Positions 9,373 through 19,601 of a stretch of 64,000 bases of DNA are shown in pieces. The notes under the pieces were generated by a model that worked only from the letters and a program-made list of their open reading frames with translations, was not told where the DNA came from and ran no database searches. The translations under genes and the position numbers were made by a program. The stretch's first letter is position 1. Every line of letters starts with the position of its first letter. Source of the stretch: Shewanella sp. c952 (GTDB taxonomy: Bacteria; Pseudomonadota; Gammaproteobacteria; Enterobacterales; Shewanellaceae); assembly GCF_019654975.1 (NCBI RefSeq), contig NZ_BPEW01000007.1, positions 1 to 64,000 on the forward strand, written 5' to 3'.

Positions 9373-10520
9373 TATTGCGCCCCCTCAGTCATTAAATTAC
9401 CGTAGGTTACTAATTGGTTTAAAAGGTTGGACGAATCAAATCGTTCAATGGATGTTGTTTGGATCTTCAAGGTTTCTAATGCATCTAAAGTGGCTAGAGC
9501 ATCGGTGACCTGTTGATCTTTAAGATCGAAATACTGATAAATCCATTTTCTAGCCAGCTTAACTGAGTTGCGGTAATTAACTTGATCTTGTCGATACAGG
9601 GCTAATTGAGCTTGCAGCAGTTTGTTACGAGTATTTTCGACAAGGTACCATTGTTGATCGGGCTCTAGTAACGGCGCAGCATCAGTAGTGCGCTTTCTTA
9701 TAATAACGAAGTCATCAATCAGTGCTTGCCAAGATTTAGCAAGGTTTGACTGCCAATCGTCTAATGAATCACTCACCTGGGTATCTTTTAACTCTTCAGC
9801 AGAGAAATGAGTTTCTGCACGGTTTAATGGCAGGGTTTCTATACCATCAATTAAGGTATCAAGGGTTAATACTGTGCCAGAAATATCGGTATTCTTAATC
9901 GAGGCTGTAGCGGCGATATCATTAGCGAGTGCTTTTCGAAGTGGCATTAATGAGGGATCACGCATCGACTTTATCCGTTCGTCAGCCGCTTTTAGTAGGC
10001 TAGTTGCGGTGCTAGGATCTTTCTCTAACCACAATTTTTGCCCTGCAAGGCGTACTAGGTATTTCGCTTCCTCGGCTCGCCAATGGTTAGGGTTGCGCTG
10101 AGCAATAATCGACACGCGTTCTTGCAACTGTGTTTGTTCGCTTTGCGCGGTTGATAGTGCTAAATCTACGGCTGATTTAAATTGGTTCTGCTGTTGCTCT
10201 AAAAAGGCGATACGCTGATTTGGTTTAACAAGTTCAGCCTGCATTTTTTGCTCTAATGCGAGTGATTGCGCTTTTTGCGTTTCAAGCTGTTGATACAGGT
10301 AGTATCCGCCTGCAGCGGCAGCAAAAGTAACCATTAATAGTAAAAACAGCGTAATAATAACGCCCCATGGGGTAGTTTTATTTGCTGCAGAGGTTTCATT
10401 GACAGCTGGTTGTACAGGACTGCTCTGCGGTTCAGACTGAGCGTCAATAACGGGCTGTGACGCAATAGTTTCTTCTGGAGTGGGCGCTGTGGAGCTGACG
10501 TCAGTGTGCTTGTTTTCCAT
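9372..10520 (-). CDS. hemX: HemX family membrane protein
   Basis: 382 residues. A Pro/Ser/Gln-rich cytoplasmic N-terminus (1-50) precedes one membrane helix (about 52-75, TPWGVIITLFLLLMVTFAAA), then a coiled coil (about 76-130) and a helical periplasmic domain ending near 380. This matches HemX, once annotated as a uroporphyrinogen III methyltransferase although it lacks a methyltransferase fold. It sits between hemD (66-bp gap) and hemY (1-nt overlap), which supports the name. Function is not established. Confidence 0.88.
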   Translation of the reverse strand: MENKHTDVSSTAPTPEETIASQPVIDAQSEPQSSPVQPAVNETSAANKTTPWGVIITLFLLLMVTFAAAAGGYYLYQQLETQKAQSLALEQKMQAELVKPNQRIAFLEQQQNQFKSAVDLALSTAQSEQTQLQERVSIIAQRNPNHWRAEEAKYLVRLAGQKLWLEKDPSTATSLLKAADERIKSMRDPSLMPLRKALANDIAATASIKNTDISGTVLTLDTLIDGIETLPLNRAETHFSAEELKDTQVSDSLDDWQSNLAKSWQALIDDFVIIRKRTTDAAPLLEPDQQWYLVENTRNKLLQAQLALYRQDQVNYRNSVKLARKWIYQYFDLKDQQVTDALATLDALETLKIQTTSIERFDSSNLLNQLVTYGNLMTEGAQ

Positions 10521-10586
10521 TAAACAGTCCTTGAAAGCGATGATGCTGCAGTAAAACGAGTATTTACGAATGCTTAAGTGACTAAA

Positions 10587-11315
10587 CTATAAGGATAGTG
10601 CAGTCAGCATCGCATTGGTATTGGCTGCCTTTGCATTGGTTACGGTCATTAGACCGTACGCAGTAGCTTTATCATATACTCGGGAGCTAGGGACTATAAT
10701 ATGACAAGTTTGCAGCCATGCAAATAGTTCATTTGGAACAGTTTTGACAAGGTTATCGAGTATCTCGCCACTGGTAATGATGATAGTGTCTATACCGAAT
10801 GATTGCCATTGCTGACAAATATTGCTCATATCTAACTCGGGACATCCCCTTTGATAGACTTCCCAGTAAGCTAAATTTGCATTGCGCTTGCTCAGCTCAA
10901 TGGCTAAATCTTCTCGGCCACCGACGCCACGAACAATGACTATATTCTTATCGCTGACATTCTTAAGCGCGGGTAAACTAAGTAAACCTTCAGTCTGCTG
11001 ACAATCATCGGGAGCTTTCTCGGCGTTAATTCCAAGGGCTTTTAAGGCTAAATAAGTCGCTTCGCCGACAGCGTAGTACTGAGCTGCGATTGGCCATTTG
11101 CTAGCAATAGCATTGGATGCAAACTTGACGGCATTAGTGCTAATGAAAATGATGATATCAGCTTGAGAAAGTGTACTGCTGATCTGCTTAGATTGTAGAT
11201 TTGAAGCGGGTTTCACCTGTAATAAAGGCGTAGTAAGGTAAGAGACGTTTCTATAAGATAACGCCTCTTCCATTAACTGATTACGCCCTTGTGGGCGCGT
11301 CAGTAATACCTTCAT
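10587..11315 (-). CDS. hemD: Uroporphyrinogen-III synthase
   Basis: 242 residues, the usual size. The enzyme cyclises hydroxymethylbilane with inversion of ring D to give uroporphyrinogen III, the branch point to haem, sirohaem and cobalamin. The family is poorly conserved; visible features are the N-terminal LLTRPQGRN segment, FISTNAVKF near 55-63, and IIITSGEILDNL near 173-184, all typical of the two-lobed HemD fold. It lies 9 bp after hemC, as in most gammaproteobacteria. Confidence 0.92.
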   Translation of the reverse strand: MKVLLTRPQGRNQLMEEALSYRNVSYLTTPLLQVKPASNLQSKQISSTLSQADIIIFISTNAVKFASNAIASKWPIAAQYYAVGEATYLALKALGINAEKAPDDCQQTEGLLSLPALKNVSDKNIVIVRGVGGREDLAIELSKRNANLAYWEVYQRGCPELDMSNICQQWQSFGIDTIIITSGEILDNLVKTVPNELFAWLQTCHIIVPSSRVYDKATAYGLMTVTNAKAANTNAMLTALSL

Positions 11316-11324
11316 CGAAACAGC

Positions 11325-12257
11325 TTATGCTTTCGCATATACGGCATCAAGAATAGTCTTTGCGCCTTTTGATAATAGCTCCTCAGCGAGTGCCTCACCA
11401 AGTTGCTCTGCATCGTTTTTATGGCCAGAAGTTGAGGCTTCAATCACTTGAGTTCCATCTGGATTGCCGACTAAACCGCGTAGGCTTAATGTGTCGCCTT
11501 CGATTTCAGCGTAAGCGCCGATAGGCACCTGACAACCACCTTCTAGACGGGTATTCATTGCGCGCTCAGCGATAACGCGAAGGCGTGTTTCCAAATGCTC
11601 AAGTGGTGCGAGCAGTGCTTTTACACGTGTATCATCAGTGCGACATTCGATACCTACAGCGCCTTGGCCATTTGCAGGTAGTGAGTCTTCTGCTGAGATA
11701 AAGCTAGTAATTCTTTCTTCAAGCTTTAGACGCTTTAGACCTGCTGCTGCAAGGATGATTGCATCATAGTTACCAGCATCAAGCTTAGCTAAACGGGTAC
11801 CAACATTGCCGCGAAGATCTTTTATTTGAAGATCTGGACGAGCCGCACGAATTTGGCATTGGCGACGTAAACTTGAAGTTCCAACTACAGCACCTTGCGG
11901 TAGTTCATTGATGCTGCTGAAATTATTTGAAACAAATGCATCACGTGGATCTTCACGCTCACAAATAACTTCTAGACCTAGCCCTTCTGGAAAATCAACC
12001 GGTACGTCTTTCATTGAATGAACAGCAATATCGGCTCTGTCTTCTAGCATGGCAACTTCGAGTTCTTTTACGAATAAGCCTTTACCACCTACTTTTGCAA
12101 GAGGTGTGTCTAAGATGATGTCACCTTTAGTGCTCATCGGCAGTAATTCAACAGTGAGGCCTTCATGGATTTTTTCCAGTTCAGCTTTCACAAATTCAGC
12201 TTGCCACATGGCAAGAGGGCTCTTACGTGTTGCGATACGGATTACATTTTGAGACAT
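11325..12257 (-). CDS. hemC: Porphobilinogen deaminase (hydroxymethylbilane synthase)
   Basis: 310 residues. The enzyme joins four porphobilinogen units into hydroxymethylbilane on a covalently bound dipyrromethane cofactor. The cofactor cysteine is C242 in [11 protein letters not shown], and the catalytic aspartate is D84 in [15 protein letters not shown] (126-133) and [10 protein letters not shown] (147-156) are substrate-contact motifs. First gene of hemCDXY, divergent from cyaA across 199 bp, so the CRP site in between could affect both. Confidence 0.97.
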   Translation of the reverse strand: MSQNVIRIATRKSPLAMWQAEFVKAELEKIHEGLTVELLPMSTKGDIILDTPLAKVGGKGLFVKELEVAMLEDRADIAVHSMKDVPVDFPEGLGLEVICEREDPRDAFVSNNFSSINELPQGAVVGTSSLRRQCQIRAARPDLQIKDLRGNVGTRLAKLDAGNYDAIILAAAGLKRLKLEERITSFISAEDSLPANGQGAVGIECRTDDTRVKALLAPLEHLETRLRVIAERAMNTRLEGGCQVPIGAYAEIEGDTLSLRGLVGNPDGTQVIEASTSGHKNDAEQLGEALAEELLSKGAKTILDAVYAKA

Positions 12258-12371
12258 GCAGAATATTCCATCTTAGAACTTAGTTGCGCCAATGCTAACA
12301 TTGCCCGAAAGCAGATGTAACATTCTGCTGCTGATTCTTTGAAGTATACCCAATTATATCTCGGTCAAAAG

Positions 12372-12387
12372 TGTGATCAGCGTCACA
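12372..12387 (+). promoter_or_regulatory. Consensus CRP (cAMP receptor protein) site before cyaA
   Basis: TGTGA (12372-12376), six bases, then TCACA (12383-12387): a perfect match to the CRP core. It lies 70-85 bp before the cyaA start in the divergent hemC-cyaA gap. In enterobacteria cAMP-CRP represses cyaA from such a site, giving feedback on cAMP synthesis; the same role here is inferred. A plausible -10 is TATACA at 12414-12419. Confidence 0.85.
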
Positions 12388-12456
12388 TTTGCTTGCTGCA
12401 AAACACTTTGCCGTATACATTAGACATAGCGATATAGACTAAGGAGTTAGCCTAAT

Positions 12457-14880
12457 TTGGTAGAAAAGCTCGATATGCATGAATGTGCGGCTGAAAGATT
12501 GGATAGTATTCGATATGCCAGAGCGAGCGCTTTACTGTCGCCTCTTAAACGCTATCTGCTCCGTTTAATCCCCGTTTTATTGCATCATCATTCTGAAAAA
12601 CTACCTGGCTACAATGGTCCGTTTACCCCCAATGGCATATTTGATTTTCATTTAAGCACTGAAGATTTCGAGGCTTGTGACACGCTAAACCTCAATGTTC
12701 CAGCCAATATTAGTAAAGCTAACCCTATGATTGAGGGGGTTTATAGCATGGGGAGCACCGCGAGCTTTGGACAGAATTCGCAGAGTGATATTGATGTTTG
12801 GCTGATCCATAGTAAATTAATGAGTCAGAATCAGTGTGAGCTATTGTCCCAAAAAGCCATTTTATTGACCGAGTGGTTTGCCCTGTATGATTTTGAAGTG
12901 AATATTTATTTGGTTCATCCTGAGCAGTTCATTATGGCTCAGGACGAGCAAGCGCATCTCTATAACTGCATGGGCCATGAGCACAGTGGTAGCGCCCAGC
13001 ATTGGCTATTATTAGAAGAGTTTTATCGTAGCCATTTTAAGCTTGCGGGCAAAGTCATTGCTTGGTGGCCTAAAGCCAGCAGCAAACCCCATTTACTTTC
13101 GCTAGGTGATGCACAAACACTGCCTGCTAGTGAGTATTTTGGTGCGTCATTATGGCAACTCTATAAAGGTGTTGAAAAACCTCATAAAGCGCTATTGAAA
13201 GTGTTACTTCTAGAAGCGTACGCAAGCGAATACCCTAATACGCAACTGGTGAGCGAACGTATCTGGCAGCGTACCTTAGAAGGGGATTTTTCTGCAGGCA
13301 ATGACGCCTATTACTTGCTGTATGAGTCAATCGAAAGCTATTTATTAAAGCTTGGTGATGCAAGAAGATTAGAGATCACGAGACGCTGCTTTTACCTCAA
13401 ATGTGGTGTTAGGTTGAGTTTGCCTGAGCAAGCGAAAGACTGGCGCTATTATAAGATCCATCAGTTGGTCGAAGATTGGGGCTGGGCACCGAGCTTAGTT
13501 GAAACCCTCGATAATTGTGAACATTGGCATTGTGGACAGTTGCAATGGTTTAATGAACAGCTTAATGAGCTAATGTTAGGTAGCTATCAAACCTTGCTGC
13601 ATTTTGCTTCGGCACATCGATTGAGTGAGAGCCTTAGAATATCAGAGTTGGGTTTACTGACCCGCAAATTACATACTTACTTTAGTGAAGATGAGCATCA
13701 GATTATGACGCTCAACCAACTCTGGAGTCGCTCGCTAACAGAATCTCACTTGTCGATTATTTATAGTGAACAAGATAGAAACTATTATCTGTATCGCTGC
13801 GCCCCCCATCCAAGAAATTTTCTACAACATAGTGCGGTTTATCACTCAAAAAGTAAGGCTAAACTATTGGTATGGGCCTCACTGAATGGCGTATCTGTTG
13901 AGGGGACGCGTTGGTATGAAGTTAAGAAAAGTAAGCGCAGAGCGGCTTTTTTAACAACGGCAGCGGATCGGTTAGTGGGTTTAATTGATATTGGTTCGAT
14001 GAAAGTCTCAAAGTTAGCACTCTGCCAGCCTTGGCACTTTAAGAAGCTGGTGTTCCTGCTTAACTTCAATAGCGATCCAACAGAGCAATGGGTTGGCCAA
14101 GAGATAATGGCTGATTATCTAAACAGCAATGTATTCTCTATGGGAAAAAGCTGCAGCAACATGTTGGGCTCCATCGATGTTATTAGCCTAAACAGCTGGG
14201 GCGAGTGGCATTGTCATCATTTTGAAGGGCAAAAAGCACTATTAGATACATTGATGTTTGTGACGCCAGGCATGAGAAGAGCGTCACAAGATGTGGCGAT
14301 GGAAGTTATTAGCTGTGCGAGTAAGTTACGTTCGCAAACTGAGCGTAGCGTTAAAAATTTACTCGATAGAACGGTACGTTTAGGTCGTGATGCGCAAGAG
14401 TCGTCAACATTGGTTTACCCGCTTAAGGTGGGGAAGACGCGTTACGGTATTTTCTTTAACAATAGAGGCATGCATTTCGAAAATTTGAGTGATGCTAAGT
14501 CCTTTTATCAGCAGCTATCAAAGAGAAAGCTAGTTGAAATACCAAGACCAGAACTTGGTAATGAGCCGTTTTCAAAGATCCCATCGGTGATCCAAGATTA
14601 TGCCGCGAGAGGGGCTATTCAGTATTTCTTGCGTCAAAGAAGTGAAGGGTTAGATGTGTTTATCTTAGATGAAAATAATGCTCTTAATCATTATGTCCAA
14701 GAAGAGGTCGATATTGAAGGACTAGTGAGTCAGGTCAGCCACCATCATGCTTTTAATGATTCGATATTGGATCGAGAGCAATTTAATATGCCGCAGTTTT
14801 TTAAATTGGAACGCTTGAATGGCAAACTGGTAGCGCTACCCTTTGGTGTCTCGAAAGAGGCTTATGAAGTAGAGTTTTAA
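12457..14880 (+). CDS. cyaA: Class I adenylate cyclase
   Basis: 807 residues, close to the roughly 850 of E. coli CyaA. It makes cAMP from ATP for CRP. The catalytic N-terminal half has the nucleotidyltransferase signature GS (99-100) with metal-binding D111 and D113 (SDIDVW). The C-terminal half is the regulatory region which, in enterobacteria, responds to the phosphotransferase system. The start is TTG, with AAGGAG at 12441-12446 about 10 bp upstream; cyaA of E. coli also uses TTG, which keeps expression low. A first in-frame ATG lies six codons in. Confidence 0.97.
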   Translation: MVEKLDMHECAAERLDSIRYARASALLSPLKRYLLRLIPVLLHHHSEKLPGYNGPFTPNGIFDFHLSTEDFEACDTLNLNVPANISKANPMIEGVYSMGSTASFGQNSQSDIDVWLIHSKLMSQNQCELLSQKAILLTEWFALYDFEVNIYLVHPEQFIMAQDEQAHLYNCMGHEHSGSAQHWLLLEEFYRSHFKLAGKVIAWWPKASSKPHLLSLGDAQTLPASEYFGASLWQLYKGVEKPHKALLKVLLLEAYASEYPNTQLVSERIWQRTLEGDFSAGNDAYYLLYESIESYLLKLGDARRLEITRRCFYLKCGVRLSLPEQAKDWRYYKIHQLVEDWGWAPSLVETLDNCEHWHCGQLQWFNEQLNELMLGSYQTLLHFASAHRLSESLRISELGLLTRKLHTYFSEDEHQIMTLNQLWSRSLTESHLSIIYSEQDRNYYLYRCAPHPRNFLQHSAVYHSKSKAKLLVWASLNGVSVEGTRWYEVKKSKRRAAFLTTAADRLVGLIDIGSMKVSKLALCQPWHFKKLVFLLNFNSDPTEQWVGQEIMADYLNSNVFSMGKSCSNMLGSIDVISLNSWGEWHCHHFEGQKALLDTLMFVTPGMRRASQDVAMEVISCASKLRSQTERSVKNLLDRTVRLGRDAQESSTLVYPLKVGKTRYGIFFNNRGMHFENLSDAKSFYQQLSKRKLVEIPRPELGNEPFSKIPSVIQDYAARGAIQYFLRQRSEGLDVFILDENNALNHYVQEEVDIEGLVSQVSHHHAFNDSILDREQFNMPQFFKLERLNGKLVALPFGVSKEAYEVEF

Positions 14881-14894
14881 GGGGTGTTCAGGCA

Positions 14895-14925
14895 AAAAAG
14901 AGGAGTCTTTATACTCCTCTTTTTA
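14895..14925. terminator. Bidirectional terminator between cyaA and cyaY
   Basis: GAGGAGT (14900-14906) pairs with ACTCCTC (14913-14919); A and T runs on both sides extend the stem and give U-tracts in both directions. It serves the convergent genes cyaA and cyaY. Confidence 0.88.
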
Positions 14926-14945
14926 TCAAATAATTGAATCAATCG

Positions 14946-15278
14946 TTACTTAATATCTAGTTTCAGGCCACTTTGCTTAAAAATAGATTCAATGACAAAT
15001 GGCATAAATTCGTTGTCATTGCGTTGATCTAACCATTTACCGTCAATGTATGCGAAATGGTAGCCGCCGAATTGAGTTGCTAACCAAATCTCATGCATCG
15101 GCTCTTGCTTATTGATTACAATTTTAGAATTACCGTTGAACTCTAACTGCAATACATTACCTGAACCATCAACATCGACGTCGGCATCTTCTTCGTCAAT
15201 GAGTACCTCTATCGCACTATCAATTGCTTGAAACATTTCATCTGCTAGTTGATGAAATTCGAAATCTGTCATAGCCAT
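14946..15278 (-). CDS. cyaY: Iron donor/regulator protein CyaY (frataxin)
   Basis: 110 residues, full length. Frataxin-family protein that binds iron and tunes the IscS-IscU iron-sulphur cluster machinery. The acidic first helix ([26 protein letters not shown]) is the iron-binding edge; the sheet has the family motifs [16 protein letters not shown] and EIWLAT. Start chosen at MAMTD because GAGGAAG lies 7 nt before it. Confidence 0.95.
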   Translation of the reverse strand: MAMTDFEFHQLADEMFQAIDSAIEVLIDEEDADVDVDGSGNVLQLEFNGNSKIVINKQEPMHEIWLATQFGGYHFAYIDGKWLDQRNDNEFMPFVIESIFKQSGLKLDIK

Positions 15279-15722
15279 GCGAAATCTTCCTCAGTTTTTA
15301 AAGGTGTAGCCTTGATTAGGCTAATACTACCAATCCAATCTACGATTACCAATCACATTAATTTTGGGGTTATTCTTCATTCTTCAAAATCGCAGTAGCA
15401 AGTTGTGGTTAAGTTGTTGTTTAATATTTAATTAGTTGGTTTTGGGTATAGTGGTTGTGGCTGTGATATTGATGTGAACTGTAGCGCTAAAAATAGACAA
15501 TAGTCACATTCAAACCAATATAGCGCTCAAATTTGTATTTTATTGTTATTTGTCACAGCTAAATGGCGGCAAGTAATGACTAAAAACTACTGATATAAAT
15601 GCGCTAGAGGGTTGACTGTGAATAGCCTAGTCTGCAAACATCAAGCATATCTATTTTTTGCCACACAGCAAGACGTTGACTGGTGTTATCTCTGTTCTCG
15701 TTATTGCGCTAAAGGGTCATCG
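15279..15722. other. cyaY-lptM divergent intergenic region
   Basis: 444 bp, AT-rich, containing the promoters of cyaY (minus) and of the lptM-lysA-dapF cluster (plus). An open frame from 15612 runs in phase into lptM, but its extra N-terminus is not that of a lipoprotein. No clear operator or RNA was seen. Confidence 0.5.
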
Positions 15723-15899
15723 ATGTTGAAAAAAATGAGACTGTTTTTATTACTCGGGCTTGGTAGCCTAGTACTTTTAGGTTGTGGGCAAAAAAGTGCA
15801 CTCTTTAGAGCACCACCACAAGACGTTAATCAAGCCGCGACCGATACAAAGTCGCCTGACGCAGAGCCAAAGCAAAGCGAAGAAAGTAAAAAGGATTAA
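15723..15899 (+). CDS. lptM: Small lipoprotein LptM (YifL)
   Basis: 58 residues. The signal peptide MLKKMRLFLLLGLGSLVLLG is followed by the lipobox cysteine C21 (LLGC), then the family hallmark GQKSALFRAPP (compare GQKGPLY in YifL) and a short acidic tail. LptM binds the LptD-LptE complex and helps its oxidative maturation at the BAM complex. ATG at 15723 has AAGGG 7 nt upstream; a longer in-frame start at 15612 is less likely. It is followed after 5 bp by lysA, the order usual in Shewanella and Vibrio relatives. Confidence 0.88.
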   Translation: MLKKMRLFLLLGLGSLVLLGCGQKSALFRAPPQDVNQAATDTKSPDAEPKQSEESKKD

Positions 15900-15904
15900 A
15901 GACG

Positions 15905-17149
15905 TTGGATCATTTTATATATCAAGCAGAAGAACTCTACGCCGAACAATGCCAAGTTGCCGAATTAGCTAAGCAACATGGCACGCCTCTTTATATCTAT
16001 TCGCGAGCAACATTAGAACGCCATTGGCATGCTTTTGATAATGCAGTCGCTAATCATCCACACCTTATCTGTTATGCGGTTAAAGCCAATTCTAATATCG
16101 CAGTATTAAATGTGCTGGCACGCTTGGGTAGTGGTTTTGATATTGTCTCTGGCGGCGAGCTTGCTAGAGTGATTGAAGCCGGTGGTGATCCTGCTAAAGT
16201 GGTATTTTCAGGCGTTGGTAAAACAGTGGCCGAAATGGAGATGGCGTTAGAGATAGGTATTTACTGCTTTAACGTCGAATCTGCTGCAGAACTGGAGCAA
16301 TTGAGTATTGTTGCACAGCGAATGGGCAAAGTGGCTCCGGTGTCGTTGCGGATCAATCCTGATGTTGATGCTGGCACACACCCCTACATTTCTACTGGCC
16401 TTAAAGAGAATAAGTTTGGTATTGCAATGGAAGAAGCTGAAACTATCTTCCTGCGTGCTAAAGAGTTACCAGGTATAGAAATAAAAGGCGTAGATTGTCA
16501 TATTGGCTCTCAGCTTACCGAGATAAAGCCCTTTTTAGACGCCATGGACCGAATGTTAGCGCTGATTGACCGACTCGCAGAACAAGGTATTGAAGTTAAA
16601 CATTTTGATGTCGGTGGTGGTCTAGGCGTGACTTATGATGATGAGTTACCGCCACAACCAGATGTTTATGCTGCTGCTCTACTGGAGCGTTTAGGCGGTC
16701 GAGATCTTAAGTTGATTTTTGAACCAGGCAGAGCGATTGCCGCCAATGCAGGTATCTTTGTCACTCAAGTGCTGTACCTTAAAGAGAATAGCGATAAGCG
16801 TTTTGCTTTAGTCGATGGCGCGATGAATGACTTGATTAGACCTTCTCTTTACAGTGCATGGCAAAAAATTATCCCTGCGATTGATCGTGGTGGTGAAACC
16901 CTGAGCTATGACGTTGTTGGCCCAGTTTGTGAAACGGGCGACTTCTTAGGCAAAGACCGTCAGCTGAATATAGCGGCTGGTGACTATTTGGCTATTCGTT
17001 CATCGGGCGCTTATGGGTTTACTATGGCTTCGAATTACAATTCGCGTCCACGTGCTGCCGAGCTAATGGTTGATGGTGATAAAGCTTTCGTTATCCGTGA
17101 AAGAGAAAAACTTGCACAATTGTGGCAAGGTGAGCAGTTACTGCCGTAA
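15905..17149 (+). CDS. lysA: Diaminopimelate decarboxylase
   Basis: 414 residues. A PLP enzyme that converts meso-diaminopimelate to lysine, the last step of lysine synthesis. The PLP lysine is K60 in CYAVKANSN; the HIGSQL motif and the GGGLGVTY glycine loop bind the phosphate; CETGDFLG supplies the active-site cysteine near the C-terminal barrel. The start is TTG, with AAGGA about 9 nt upstream overlapping the end of lptM. Co-directional with dapF, which makes its substrate. Confidence 0.97.
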   Translation: MDHFIYQAEELYAEQCQVAELAKQHGTPLYIYSRATLERHWHAFDNAVANHPHLICYAVKANSNIAVLNVLARLGSGFDIVSGGELARVIEAGGDPAKVVFSGVGKTVAEMEMALEIGIYCFNVESAAELEQLSIVAQRMGKVAPVSLRINPDVDAGTHPYISTGLKENKFGIAMEEAETIFLRAKELPGIEIKGVDCHIGSQLTEIKPFLDAMDRMLALIDRLAEQGIEVKHFDVGGGLGVTYDDELPPQPDVYAAALLERLGGRDLKLIFEPGRAIAANAGIFVTQVLYLKENSDKRFALVDGAMNDLIRPSLYSAWQKIIPAIDRGGETLSYDVVGPVCETGDFLGKDRQLNIAAGDYLAIRSSGAYGFTMASNYNSRPRAAELMVDGDKAFVIREREKLAQLWQGEQLLP

Positions 17150-17214
17150 ACTCAATATATAGAATGTAGCGTGATAAGCACTGTCCGCTACAGTTACCTT
17201 TAAGGAAGTCCATC

Positions 17215-18042
17215 TTGATTCAATTCACGAAGATGCACGGTTTAGGCAATGACTTCATGGTTGTTGATGGGGTTACACAGAATGTGTTTTTCTCACCTGA
17301 TCAGATCAAGCGCTTAGCCGATAGAAATTTTGGCATTGGGTTCGATCAATTGTTGTTGGTGGAACCTCCGTACGATCCTGATCTTGATTTTCACTACCGT
17401 ATTTTTAATGCTGACGGCAGCGAAGTTGAGCAGTGCGGTAATGGCGCACGCTGTTTTGCGCGCTTTGTGCGTAATAAAGGGCTGACTCAAAAACATAAGA
17501 TCCGAGTCAGTACTTCATCAGGCAAGATAACGCTAAGGCTAGAGCGTGATGGCAAGGTGACGGTCAACATGGGCGTACCGATGCTCGAGCCATCGAAAAT
17601 CCCTTTTAATGCTAAGAAAGTAGAGAAAACCTACTTACTGATGGCATCTAGCGGGACATACCTTTGTGGCGCGGTATCTATGGGGAACCCACACTGTGTG
17701 ATTGATGTCGACGATGTGGCAAACACGGACGTCGATGCTATCGGTAGTGAATTGACTCAACATGAGCGTTTTCCCAAAGGTGTGAATGTTGGCTTTATGC
17801 AGGTAGTTAACCCTGGTTATATTAAACTGCGTGTTTATGAGCGCGGCGCGGCTGAGACATTAGCCTGTGGCACTGGTGCTTGCGCAGCTGTTGTTGTGGG
17901 CATATTGCAGGGCAAACTGGAAAGAAATGTGCGAGTGGATTTACCTGGCGGTACCTTGATGATCAATTGGGATGGTGAAGGTAAGCCACTGTGGATGACC
18001 GGACCTGCTGAACACGTTTATGATGGACAAATTCCCCAATGA
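17215..18042 (+). CDS. dapF: Diaminopimelate epimerase
   Basis: 275 residues. A cofactor-free racemase that interconverts LL- and meso-diaminopimelate, feeding lysine and peptidoglycan. The two catalytic cysteines are C74 (QCGNGARC) and C218 (ACGTGACA). The start is TTG with TAAGGAAG upstream, so lysA, dapF and cyaA all use TTG in this region. Its last four bases overlap the next gene (ATGA). Confidence 0.98.
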   Translation: MIQFTKMHGLGNDFMVVDGVTQNVFFSPDQIKRLADRNFGIGFDQLLLVEPPYDPDLDFHYRIFNADGSEVEQCGNGARCFARFVRNKGLTQKHKIRVSTSSGKITLRLERDGKVTVNMGVPMLEPSKIPFNAKKVEKTYLLMASSGTYLCGAVSMGNPHCVIDVDDVANTDVDAIGSELTQHERFPKGVNVGFMQVVNPGYIKLRVYERGAAETLACGTGACAAVVVGILQGKLERNVRVDLPGGTLMINWDGEGKPLWMTGPAEHVYDGQIPQ

Positions 18043-18674
18043 CAGATAGCAGCATGAAACAGCAGCCTCCTTTTGATGAAATATTGATTAGAGAGTACCT
18101 GCTCGATAACCCCGATTTTTTTAGTCGCTACCCAGAGTTACTGCTCGCCATGCGGATCCCTCATGCAGAGCGAGGCGCAGTTTCGTTAGTTGAACGGCAG
18201 CAAGAGTCGCTGCGTCAGCGGGTGTCTCAGCTTGAAGAGGAGATCACCTCTTTACTGTCTATGGCATCTCGTAATGAGCAGATCTACATGTTTAACAGTG
18301 CACTGTCGATGCAGATGCTAAAATGTGAAGATATGGGTGAGTTACGCCAAGTATTATCAAGTGGTCTAAAAGAGCAGTTTCAGTTCAGCCATGTACGGTT
18401 AATCACAGTGCATGATATCGACAGCGAACTGTCGCAGATCTGGAAAAAACGCTTAGATTCAGGTTACTATTTTGGCCGTTTAACCAATGAAGAGTCAAAA
18501 CGCTTATTTGGGTCAGAAGTCGGCTCAGTAGCATTATCTCGGTTATCGCAAGAGTGCGGCCAAGTGATCTTTGCTATCGCAAGCTCAGATCCGATGCATT
18601 TTCATCCTGATATGGATCACCTGTTACTTTCGCAGCTCAAACAGTTACTGGATCATCAGTTGCCCAAAATTTAA
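18039..18674 (+). CDS. DUF484 family protein (YigA-like)
   Basis: 211 residues. A DUF484 protein with a GAF-like fold: N-terminal [18 protein letters not shown] motif, a coiled coil (about 50-75), then a GAF-like domain to the end. Function is unknown. It overlaps dapF by 4 bp and precedes xerC by 12 bp, a conserved dapF-yigA-xerC-yigB order, so it is cotranscribed with a recombinase and a HAD phosphatase. Confidence 0.88.
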   Translation: MTDSSMKQQPPFDEILIREYLLDNPDFFSRYPELLLAMRIPHAERGAVSLVERQQESLRQRVSQLEEEITSLLSMASRNEQIYMFNSALSMQMLKCEDMGELRQVLSSGLKEQFQFSHVRLITVHDIDSELSQIWKKRLDSGYYFGRLTNEESKRLFGSEVGSVALSRLSQECGQVIFAIASSDPMHFHPDMDHLLLSQLKQLLDHQLPKI

Positions 18675-18686
18675 TAGCGAGGCTTT

Positions 18687-19601
18687 ATGGCTGACAATGT
18701 ATCTTCGGGCACGTCACCCTGGCTTATCAATTTTGAACGATACTTAACAACCGAAAGGCAAGTTTCAGCTTATACCGTAAGAAACTACCTGTTTGAATTA
18801 AAGCGGGTAGAAGCCGTTTTCTCGCCTGATGATGATTGGCTTGCGCTAAAACACGAATCACTGCAAGCCATTATCGCTAAACTACACCGTAAGGGGCTGA
18901 GTCCACGCTCATTATCCCTTACCTTGTCGTCAATTAAACAGTTCTTTGATTTTTTACTCAGAGAAGAGCAAGTCTCAGTTAATCCAGCACTTAATCTCAG
19001 CGCACCTAAACAAGCTAAGCCTTTGCCTAAAAATATGGATGTGGACTCGGTAACCCATCTGTTAGAAATCGATGCTAACGATCCGTTAAGTTACCGAGAC
19101 AAAGCGATAATGGAGCTGTTTTACTCTTCAGGGTTACGATTGGCAGAGCTGGCAGCCTTGAATGTCAGCGATATTAAATTTTCCCAGGCGCAAGTAAAAG
19201 TGATGGGTAAGGGCAGTAAAGAGCGTATCGTGCCGATTGGTAAGCTAGCACTGACCGCAATCTCTCAGTGGCTCGATATCAAACGAGATATCCCTTGTGA
19301 AGATGATGCACTGTTCGTCACCGGCAAAGGCCGACGTTTGGCGCACCGCAGCATTCAAGCCCGGCTGGCTAAATGGGGGCAGGAGCAGGCGCTGAGTGTG
19401 AAGGTGCACCCTCATAAACTGCGGCACTCATTCGCGACCCATATGCTTGAATCAAGTGCAGATCTACGCGCCGTACAAGAGCTATTGGGTCACGCAAACC
19501 TGTCGACAACCCAAGTCTATACCAGTTTAGATTTTCAACATTTGGCTAAGGTATATGACGGCGCACACCCCAGAGCAAAAAAGCGAGGCAGTAAATCATG
19601 A
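18687..19601 (+). CDS. xerC: Tyrosine recombinase XerC
   Basis: 304 residues. With XerD it resolves chromosome dimers at dif during division. All catalytic residues are visible: R151 (SGLRLAEL), K175 (MGKGSK), H243 and R246 (HPHKLRHSF), H269 (LGHANL) and the nucleophile Y278 (TQVYTS). The N-terminal SAM-like core-binding domain spans about 10-95. Its stop overlaps the start of yigB (ATGA). Confidence 0.96.
   Translation: MADNVSSGTSPWLINFERYLTTERQVSAYTVRNYLFELKRVEAVFSPDDDWLALKHESLQAIIAKLHRKGLSPRSLSLTLSSIKQFFDFLLREEQVSVNPALNLSAPKQAKPLPKNMDVDSVTHLLEIDANDPLSYRDKAIMELFYSSGLRLAELAALNVSDIKFSQAQVKVMGKGSKERIVPIGKLALTAISQWLDIKRDIPCEDDALFVTGKGRRLAHRSIQARLAKWGQEQALSVKVHPHKLRHSFATHMLESSADLRAVQELLGHANLSTTQVYTSLDFQHLAKVYDGAHPRAKKRGSKS

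Noticed and set aside
15330-15360. Isolated ATTACCAAT-like words resembling family 2 ends
   Set aside because: Too short and not paired with an opposite end; could be chance in AT-rich DNA.
15612-15722. Longer N-terminus for the LptM lipoprotein
   Set aside because: The extension has no signal sequence and lacks a ribosome site; the lipoprotein start at 15723 has both.
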